DNA of 64,000 bases from NCBI RefSeq assembly GCF_000003195.3, contig NC_012875.2:15038387-15102386 (forward strand), in the 5' to 3' direction. A program made the position numbers and the translations under genes. Below are positions 56,605-64,000 of the stretch, piece by piece. Origin of the DNA: Sorghum bicolor. Taxonomy: Eukaryota > Streptophyta > Magnoliopsida > Poales > Poaceae. How positions within the stretch are numbered: the stretch's first letter is position 1; each line of letters opens with the position of its first letter. The notes below the pieces were generated by a model, which saw only the letters and a program-made list of their open reading frames with translations, had not been told where the DNA came from and did not search any database.

Positions 56605-57660
56605 TGTTGGTTCTCGGTGGTGGTGTTGTGCAGACAGTTTTGATTTTATCTTGTACTTGTTTACTCCTTTATCAATACATAGACTAGCAGTTTAACCTGT
56701 TGGTTTCTCTTAAAAAAGTTACTGAACTGGTGCCCGATGACTCTAATGTTCGGTCGGCACCATTGTTACCGGAGGTTGCCACTATCCTGAGTGAATTTGA
56801 ATCTGTGTTCGCGCCACCAACTAGCTATCCACCTGAGCCTGACTGTGATCATGCCATTCCTCTGCTACCAGGGGCAACACCATTTTTAGTTTGTCCCTAT
56901 CGTTATCCTCCAGCTATTAAGGATGAAATTGAGCAGCAAATTCAGGACATGCTACAGTTTGGTATCATCAGACCAAGTTCAAGCCCTTTTTCTTCATCAA
57001 TGCTTCTAGTCAAGAAGAAGGACGGTTTCAGATTTTGCATCGACTTTCGGTAGCTCAATGCCCTGATAGGCAAGACAAAATATCTAGTCCCGGTGATTGA
57101 GGAACTATTGGATGAACTTACTCATGCATCTTGGTTTTCCTGCCTTGACTTAACTGCTTGCTACCATCAAATTCGTCTCAAGTCAGGCGAGGAATTCAAG
57201 ACGGCCTTCCAAACCCACACAGGGTTATATGATTCCTTGGCGAGGAATTCAAGACGGCGTTCCACACGCTCAGCATATCAATCAGAAGCTTTCATTCAAA
57301 TTCTTTAGCCCTTATCGTGTATTAGAGCGCAATGGTTTTGTGGTCTATCGGCTCTAACTACCAGCTTCGTTGTCGGTTTACCCAATTTTCTATGTATCAC
57401 AACTCAAGAAATGAGTGGGTGCTCGCCATTCAGTTACATTGGCGCCCCCAACTGAAAATGTGCTCTAGGGCGTTCTTAAACAGATTCGGCAATGTTGCAC
57501 TATATATAAGGGTGTGCATCCTATTGCTTAGGGTTTGATTAAGTTGTCTAATCTTCCAATTTCACTTGCTACTTTGGAGGATCTGGAGTTTCTTCGGCAG
57601 CAGTTTCCTCATGGCTCTGTCTGGAACTGGCCTGATGCACAAGAGGGAGAGGATCAATCG
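56605..57660 (+). pseudogene. chromovirus (Reina-like) pol with RT joined to chromodomain end
   Basis: 56700-57210 holds the N-terminal half of RT: FAPPTSYPPEPDCDHAIPL, QDMLQFGIIRPSSSPFSSS, KKKDGFRFCIDFR (then a stop), FSCLDLTACYHQIRL and GEEFKTAFQTHTG. The YxDD box, RNase H and most of integrase are missing. After 57260 the readable protein is the integrase C-terminus (LSFKFFSPYRVLER, then YPIFYVSQL), and near 57540-57640 the chromodomain end (LATLEDLEFLRQQFPHGSVW). A 20-base sequence is repeated across the junction. It is non-functional. Confidence 0.8.
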
Positions 57661-58789
57661 GGGAACAAGTCAAGTTCTACATGTGCCCACCGCAGTGGAC
57701 TTGAGTGACACCATCGCCGTGGAGAAGCAGGATCACGGCTAGATCTGCAGCAAAGGAGAAGGTGCTCCGGCGAGGCCTCCACTCGGCCACGGCTCCACCT
57801 CCGGCAAGGCCTCCGCGGTGAGGTGTGCTCCGGGCCATGAGCTCAGGCTCCAGCATGGCCTCCACGACGAGGTGCTTCGGCGCAAGATCAGCAAGGTGTT
57901 TCTCAGCGGCGCTCACACGGAGCCATGTGGGACCGGCGGAGCTCACACGCAGGGCCATCGTGGGCGGAGAAGGATTGCCGGTGGGGGAGGCAGAAGAGAA
58001 CCGATAGGGAGGCGGTGACGGGAACATGAGCAGTGGCTAGCTCGGGACTGGCTCCGATTGAACGGCCGATCTAGTCGTTCAATCCTAGCCCTGGCTATCT
58101 CTGTACGGATGGCCACTCCTAGCCAGGCTTCAACCCACTTTCAGGCAACCAAACACGACAAAATTGGCTCTGTGGAGCCAAGGCAGGGTTGGCCACCCAT
58201 AGAAGCTCGATGTGTTGTTGCTGGCTCAGGTGGTCTTCCATTCTGGGACGAAGACACGTCTATTTTGGGCCACGGGCCTACAGGATCTCCGAGGTGGCAG
58301 CCCACGATCAGAGTTGGTGGCTGAAGTGCCAATTGTCGTGTGTCGTACCATGGGAAGGAGGTAGGACGCAGCGGCGAGCGCGGCGCGTTGCACGACCCGG
58401 AGCGAGGCAAGCGTGAGGGAGGCGGCGTTGAGGATGTCAAGCATCTTGGCATCACAGCCGAGGTAAATACCGAGGCGGTCAGAAACTCCATCCACGTCGA
58501 AGCTGACCCATGGCAACAGGTCCGCCCAAAGAGGAAGCTCGCCCGCAGTAGGGCTGCGCAAGGATGGAGCTTGCCTAGGCGCCTTTGCTACCCTCAATCA
58601 CCGACCTACACTCGACTGCACGCACAATGGCCGCCATGCTGCTTCATGGCATTAACCCGCTGCCCTGACGAACTACATGGTAGGCAAAGGAGCGCTAGTG
58701 GCACCGATATACACATTCACCACCTACTCGAGGAAATGTGTCGACAACGTGAACTTACCAGCACAAGAAAGAGGTGATTCTATGCAAAA
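57661..58789 (+). other. GC-rich stretch of unknown origin
   Basis: Codon-like composition and long open frames on both strands (57677-58027 minus, 58226-58597 minus, 58340-58777 plus) are probably due to high GC content. None resembles a family I know. 58035-58160 has the look of a small MITE end (GGCAACCAAACACGA). It may be captured gene DNA or an LTR leader piece; I cannot decide. Confidence 0.3.
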
Positions 58790-58938
58790 GCAAACTAGAC
58801 AATCAAACACATTCATTCGATAGCCAGGCTCAGACAACCAAACAAATGGGGATTGGCTTGGTGAACCCAGGCCCAGACTAACCTGGCTCTAATCAAGCTA
58901 GGATTTAGACAGGAAACCAAACACATCCTATATGTAAT
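58790..58938 (-). repeat. MITE-like repeat, possibly Tourist/PIF type
   Basis: Read on minus it starts GGATGTGTTTGGTTTCCTG, a typical start of grass PIF/Harbinger-like MITEs. GTTTGGTTGTCTGAGCCTGG repeats a similar theme 85 bp further in. No clear partner inverted repeat or TTA duplication was found. Confidence 0.35.
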
Positions 58939-59120
58939 ATGTAGACAGAGAGGAGGGGATTCATGGACGAGCATTGTAACCATTAACTTGCCTTCTGCAA
59001 GCCTTCTTCCAATCCTTGCCTGTTGCTTTGCTTTTCCTTCCCAAACTCCGATTCCACTGCTACTTTCCTAGAATTCCATGAGAACTACCTGTGTTCGTGA
59101 CCGTATTATCTAGTTCGTAA

Positions 59121-59325
59121 CATGCTCTTCAAGGCCGTTCGAGATTTGCCTTCTGATCACTTTGCTAGTTCAGATTTTGTACATGTACCACGCTCTTGTA
59201 ATTTGGCTGTGCATGTGATAGCTCAATCTGCTAGGCCATGGCATGACGGATACGTTTCCAAACCTTGTAAATGACGTTGTAGCTCAGGATTCAGCTGAAC
59301 TTGTTCTTGATACAAGGCCGTAGAG
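59121..59325 (+). pseudogene. RNase H-like (RVT_3-type) C-terminal fragment
   Basis: The frame from the ATG at about 59121 includes FVHVPRSCNLAVHVIAQSA, the end of the plant RNase H-like domain found in LINE-derived and domesticated genes. After a stop (59270) the homology continues one frame over as NDVVAQDSAELVL, the usual end of these proteins. The catalytic acidic residues are in the missing N-terminal part. The A/T run at 59337-59358 follows. It may be a LINE 3' fragment or a host gene relic. Confidence 0.5.
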
Positions 59326-59491
59326 CCAGTGTTAAGTTTTTTTTTTTTTTAAAAAAAAACTAACCACCGTTATTGGCAACACAACTTGTAGTCTTGTACA
59401 TATGAAGATTTATCGGGTTGTACGAATACCTTGTGGAAACGGATGTATAGATGCCAGCTTTCAATAGTTACACGAGTGTTCCTACGTATCA

Positions 59492-60398
59492 TTACTTGTT
59501 CCTAGTACTCTCTTCTGCTAACTCTTCTATAATTTGTCCGGCCTCAACAAGCAACTCCTGCAACCCCGTCATCTGTGGAAACGGATGTATGCGTTGAACC
59601 AGAACGATGAGCTTCCTCAGGCACATCATGTAGTCCTGCTTGACAGCCTTTTTCACTAACCTTCGTGTATGAGGCTACAAAAGCAAATGACGCGTTAAAG
59701 CAGCCATTTAATGAGGAAACCGTGCTGGTCAATACATGCATGGATGAGGGTCTAATTCATACCTCTTTGTAAAGTGAAATACACTTACGCAGAACATCTT
59801 CAATAGATTTATAATCTTGCTCCTGAAATCGAAGGGAACAAATGGTCAAGTTGCAAGCTTCACTAGCAATTCCCTCCAAAATGAGGTTTTAAGTGCTTAA
59901 TTACAGCCATTGAAAAAAATGCCAAAAAATTGTGATCCATCTCATGGAGCACAACAATACCTTTCGAACAATTATGTTATCGATTGTGACATCTATTATA
60001 CAGCAATAATTAAATCAAGAAAACAAATATCTAGTCAATTTACAAAAAAAAATATAGTGTACCAGACCTTTCCAAACTTAGTTTTAAAATGGATTTGCAG
60101 TGTGCTATATCCAACATATATGATATTTGGGCCGGTCCATATAAATGGCCGAGGTGTGCCTGGTATATGTACAGCATCAATTTTGAAGAATCCATGCTTC
60201 AAATGTTCCAGTGGAAGCCTTAGCAAGAGTACCAACTACTAAAGAGAACATGGTATATTAGAAAGAAAATAAATTGCATATAACATAATTCAGCAGTTGC
60301 CAATGCATAAATAAAGTTTCCAAAAAGGAAATTACCCCTTGCCCTAGCAAACGCTTCGCTGTAACATCAATGAATCCGAAAACATTAAGTGCTTGCAA
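59492..60398 (-). CDS. last four exons of an unidentified host gene
   Basis: Four exons fit on minus: 60398-60336 (21 codons), 60235-60068 (56), 59822-59763 (20) and 59674-59492 (60 plus TAA). Every exon is a multiple of three and in phase 0. Introns show GT donors (GTAATT, GTCTGG, GTATGA) and AG acceptors (GTGCAG, TTAGTAG, TTTCAG, TTGTAG). The 157 residues have no stop. They include LNVFGFIDVTAKRLLGQG, IPGTPRPFIWTGPNIIYVG and a helical Leu/Lys-rich end (YMMCLRKLIVLVQRIHPF). I do not recognise the family. Upstream exons are absent before the gag fragment at 60867, so the gene is truncated or was captured. The preserved frame suggests recent loss or continued use of a longer gene with far-upstream exons. 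Confidence 0.65.
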
Positions 60399-60401
60399 CT
60401 G

Positions 60402-60866
60402 CACACGTAATACACAGTTTTATCAATTAAAAACCAATATAATACAGAGTTAGGTGAAAATAGTTAATGGCAACAAAAACCAACATAAGCCTTATTTTCA
60501 CCAAAGTTTTTTTTAAATAATTGTTATCAAAGAACCTTCAAAAAAGGGCAGGGAGTTCCTATAGTTCACTTAAGGAAGAATTGACCTTGTTTATCAGACA
60601 AACTAGGCCCAAAAATCATAAAACTGCATGGTTAATTAAGGAAAACCGACGAAAAACCAAAACACAACTGCCCACCATGTGTCATTGTTGATGTTATACC
60701 AATGTCAGGCCCGGCCAGTGGCTAGGCCATGCCAGCGAAAAAGGGCCCTAGGTGCCCAGATTAGCTATCTTTAGACGTTGCTAGAAAAAAGCTATCTTCA
60801 GATACTATTTCCATAATTATAGGATTGCGATTGTTTTTCTTGTAAGGTGGAGGGGATAAATACCCC
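60402..60866 (-). other. probable intron or non-coding DNA upstream of the gene end
   Basis: AT-rich at first, with no exon I can support. 60706-60760 is GC-rich with AGGCCCGGCC and AAGGGCCCTAGG, which may be the edge of a small transposon. Confidence 0.4.
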
Positions 60867-61735
60867 TTGACTCTTTTTCAAGTGGCACTTGAGGCTAGGC
60901 AAAGATTATTGTCTTGCTTTTTTAATGCCCATGAACAAGTGGCCCTCGAAGATTACCTAGAGCATTTCAACGCCCTGGTGTGGCACAACCCCAACCTAGA
61001 GCCACGCCAAAAGACGGACTTGTTCGTGGGTGGACTTTCGGAGCACATCCATGAAAAAACACCGAACTCCGGGCAGCCCAAGAATTGCACATGGCGATGC
61101 ACCTGGCCCGGGCATATCATCCTGCTGGCTCCAGTGCAGCATCTAGCGCGCCCCCAGCTAGCACTGGCCCCCTTCCCGGACCCCGTACACCTCGGCCTGC
61201 CTTGAGCAGCCGCGACTGCCCAGCAGCAGGAGGACTTAGTGCTCTCTGCACCACAGCGGTCGTTCCGCCACCTGGGTTGTGCTTCAACTGTGATGAGCCC
61301 TAAGTGTGGGGCCATCGGTGCCAGCGCCTGTTCCTTGAGGCCGCCGACTTCCTGGTTGACGACCCCGCCAATGACGGGGCTGCTGAGGAGGCGGACGAGG
61401 CACCTCCAGGCAAGGAACCACCTGTCGCCTCGGTTGTCTCCCTCTACGCCCCCACCATCATCCGTATGGAGGAGACCATGCACCTCCACGTCTACATCCA
61501 CGACTACAAGCTCCTCGCCCACCTCGACAGTGGCTCGAATCACAACTTCACTAAGCCTAGGGTCATGAGCCGCCTCGTGGCCAATGGCGACTGGCAACAG
61601 GAACATGTGGGTCATAGTGGCCAATGGCGACCATGTGGTCTGCTCCTGCATGGCTCGCAACGTGGCCATGTGCATCGTCAAGGAGGATTTTTCTATCGCC
61701 TGCTTCGACATCGACCTGGGAGGTCATAGTTAAGC
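60867..61735 (+). pseudogene. chromovirus gag/protease fragment, broken
   Basis: The gag end (ALEDYLEHFNALVW, then DLFVGGLSEHI) gives way after a frameshift near 61070 to MHMAMHLARAYHP. A zinc knuckle begins CFNCDEP at 61283, with a stop inside it, and continues GHRCQRLFLEAADF. Protease is readable as LLAHLDSGSNHNF (the DSG active site near 61526). A short duplication around 61590-61640 (GTGGCCAATGGCGACC-like, twice) breaks the frame again. Homology ends near 61725, where a copia LTR piece begins. It may belong to the same Reina-like family as the RT at 56700. Confidence 0.7.
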
Positions 61736-62011
61736 TTGTTCTTGTATCTTACTTCTTGTAATTTACTTTTGGTTGCTAATAGCCTAGTATTACAAATATG
61801 CTCAGCATCAACTTTAGTGGTTACAGAAGTGCTGGAGCAGGTGGGTGGGGTGGTGGGGGGGGGGGGGGGGGAGAAAGAGAGAGTAGCCAGCTGCTGGCAT
61901 ACACTTTGTAATTCAGGTATTGCATTTCAGTTCAATCCAAGCGGCAAAGGGACAAGCTGCTATCTGGCCTTACACTAAATCTGAGATCCACTTTGTGTTA
62001 CATGGCCAACA
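61736..62011 (+). repeat. copia 5' LTR fragment
   Basis: The 3' boundary is supported by GGCCAACA at 62011, followed after two bases by TGGTATCTAAAGC, a tRNA-Met-like primer site (62014-62026). The 5' boundary is approximate. It contains a run of 17 G (61855-61871). Confidence 0.5.
61855..61871 (+). repeat. poly-G run
   Basis: Seventeen consecutive G follow GGTGGGTGGGGTGGT, so the plus strand could form a G-quadruplex. The length may be a sequencing-sensitive estimate. Confidence 0.8.
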
Positions 62012-62039
62012 ATTGGTATCTAAAGCTCTAGGTTCTTGA

Positions 62040-63280
62040 GTGAGCAGCCATGTCCACCTCCAGCCAGAGAGGGCGCTGCTGCCGCCACCGCTGGTGCTGC
62101 GGTAGGAGATGGAGCCGACAATCGTGCTGCGTCAATCGTCATCTAGGCCAATATGGGCGTGCACCGGGTGTGGCGCCTACTACATCACGGCGCTACGCAA
62201 CTCAATCGTGAGTCTCGGACAGTTGGACGAGGGCGGTTCAAAGGTGGAGATCAACAAGAGTCATGAGGATTTGGGATCGGTGCGGCCAACTTCTTCTCAT
62301 CAAGGTCCGGTGCGACGCGAAGCACCTCTATGTTTTCCATCTCGAGATGGCTCAGCCTCTCTACATCACTTCACTGCACGCAAGGATGATGAAGCGTGGC
62401 GTTAACATGAGTGGGTCGGGCACCTCCACTTCGAGATGCTGCACCACCTCGGCAAGCAGGCCTTGGTGCGCGGGCTGCCGGTGATCAAGCACGGCGAGCA
62501 ATTTTGCGACACTTGCATCATTGCGAAGCAGAGGCACCCCTTTCCTCACTAGGCTTTGTACCGTGCGCAGGAGCAGCTCGAGCTCGTCCATGACGACCTT
62601 TGCAGGCCCGTGACGCCGGTGACTCCAGGTGGGCAGTGTTTCTTCTTCCTGCTTGTCGACAACGCCTCAAGCTTCATGTGGGTGGTTCTTCTGCCGACTA
62701 AGGGAGAAGTTGTAGACGCCATCAAGCAAGTGCAGGCTACAGCGGAGGAGAGTGGTCGCAAGCTCTGGCACACTAACGGCAGAGTTCACCGCCTACTACA
62801 CGATGAAGGCATCCAACGCCACTTCTCTACCCCCTACTCGCTGCAGCAGAACGGCGTGGTCTTCATCAGGTATGTAGAGGGCCCCAAGGCATACCACGTC
62901 CTGCATCCGGTGTCCCAGCTCGTGCGAGCGGCGTGACGTCATCTTCGACGAAGGAAATGGCTAGGACCGGTCCAAAGCTGGAGGAGACACGGCACCGGTG
63001 GAGTCCACTATCGAGTACGTGCGGATTGGAGGAGCTGAGGGAGCACTGGGTGTGTCCCTATCAATGGCTAGATAATCATCACCGTTGCCGACTACATCAC
63101 CAGCTCCACCGTGCCTCAGACAGGATCACCACTGGCATCCTCGACTGCTGCATCCCTTGCTTCGCCAACTGCTACACCACCGCCCGCCGATCAAGCTCTG
63201 ATCGAGTACGCCATGCCCCTGGAGGATGATGAGGACCGTCTAGATGCCTTCTTCAACGATGAACCTCTTCGCTAACGCAC
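62040..63280 (+). pseudogene. copia gag-pre-integrase and integrase, heavily deleted
   Basis: Gag is missing. Readable parts, across several frames, are NSIVSLGQLDEGG, the zinc-binding segment (GHLHFEMLHHLGKQ, FCDTCIIAKQRHPF) and the integrase core (LELVHDDLCRPVTP, FFLLVDNASSFMWVV). The second catalytic Asp position reads HTNGRVH, so it is altered. The core then jumps from STPYSLQQNGVV directly to FIRYVEGPKAYHVL, removing the catalytic Glu and about 100 residues. Beyond 62935 there are many stops. The subfamily is a common grass copia type, not SIRE. Confidence 0.75.
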
Positions 63281-63281
63281 G

Positions 63282-64000
63282 GTGACTAACATCATCAGCA
63301 ACTGGACTCCACCAGGCCAGGCGCAACGACTCTTCGCCCAACTACACTCGATGCACGCCGGTGAGCCAACCACCTATGTTGAGGCACAAGGTGATCTAGC
63401 ATGGTGGACAATGATGGAGCAGGAGCTCAAGTACATTGAGAAGAACAAGACCAAAGAGCTGGTCGACTTGCGTATTGGTCACCGCCCCATTAACCTTAAA
63501 TGGGTGTTCAAACTCAAGAAGGACGAGATGGGCACAATGACCAAGCACAAGGCGAGGTTGTTGGCACGCGACTTCGTTCAGCAGGAAGGCATCGACTACG
63601 ATGATGCGTTTGCTTTGGTGGCGCACATGGAGTTAGTCTGTGTCTTCCTCACGCTGCCTGCCCAGGAGGGATGGCGAGTCCATCACATGGACGTCAAGTC
63701 CACATTTCTCAACAACGACCTCAAGGAGGTGTACGTGGGTTAGCCACTAGGCTTCGCCGTCACCAGATTAGGGAAGGTGTACCGCATAGCCTACCGCAGG
63801 CCACGCGCCCCCAGAACGCAAAGCCGGACGCCACGCTCAAGGAGATGGGCTTCCAGCAGAGCACATACGAGACGATGGTGTACTGATGGGGCAATGGGCG
63901 CACTGTTGTGCTCGTCAACGTCTTCGTCGACGACCTCATCATAACTGATGCTGAAGGAGAGGTGGAGAAGTCCAAGGCGCGGATGAAGGAGATGTTTGGC
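63282..64000 (+). pseudogene. copia reverse transcriptase N-terminal part, continuing off the window
   Basis: 63282-63743 is open: WTMMEQELKYIEKNKT, KWVFKLKKDEMGTMTKHKARLLARDFVQ, MDVKSTFLNNDLKEVYVG, then a stop. After it about 30 residues around the usual YGLRQAPRAW motif are missing, and frames shift (63760-63890). Near 63900-63950 the sequence again reads as an RT active-site region (VFVDDLII in one frame). The element continues past 64000. Confidence 0.75.

Noticed and set aside
60867..64000. A chimeric gypsy-copia element
   Set aside because: An LTR end and primer site at 62011-62026 separate the gypsy gag/protease debris from the copia part, so they are adjacent insertions and not one fused element.

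Overview
The window is plant nuclear DNA, almost certainly from a large-genome grass (Poaceae, probably a panicoid/andropogonoid; this is inferred from the retrotransposon families and their CpG-rich LTRs, not from a marker gene). About 95% of it is nested transposable elements. I find no complete host gene, rRNA gene, confident tRNA gene or CRISPR array. The only convincing host-type coding DNA is the spliced 3' end of one gene at 59492-60398 (minus).

Layout. 1-3884: 3' part of a SIRE/Maximus-like Ty1-copia element. 3891-4629: Tekay/Del-like solo LTR, minus. 4630-18503: an Athila-like Ty3-gypsy element (minus), split by a complete younger Athila-like element (4878-14876, minus) flanked by the target-site duplication GAGTC. 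18504-20780: part of a very long Tekay-like LTR, minus. 20785-26757: CACTA transposon remnant (minus), itself split by a long-LTR element (22163-26426, plus, duplication AACAC). 26758-30338: 3' end of a Tat-lineage gypsy element (plus) with an antisense accessory ORF and a 3' LTR split by a hAT-like element (29322-30053). 30339-37431: stacked Tekay and Athila LTR pieces. 37432-47567: Athila-like elements on plus, with one solo LTR inside (41717-43230). 47601-56147: a nearly whole SIRE-like element with both LTRs truncated. 56148-58940: gypsy remnants, an unidentified GC-rich stretch and MITE-like DNA. 59121-60398: a genic island. 60867-64000: gypsy gag/protease debris followed by a decayed copia element running off the right edge.

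Coding capacity. The SIRE copy at 47601 keeps all active-site residues of protease, integrase and reverse transcriptase, but has stops and frameshifts. The complete Athila-like element has gag intact, but its polyprotein carries stops, a frameshift and a loss of the integrase catalytic glutamate. Each of these could move only if helped by other copies.

Most interesting items: (1) a two-ORF accessory module behind pol in the complete Athila-like element, with its own CpG-palindrome/TATA promoter and a slippery heptamer where the frame changes; (2) a covarying hairpin in the SIRE 3' region that shows a primer-binding-site-like sequence in its loop; (3) an antisense accessory gene with its own TATA box in the Tat element; (4) two long-LTR copies 16 kb apart carrying the two halves of what looks like one Athila insertion; (5) an intact four-exon gene 3' end within the transposon-rich DNA.
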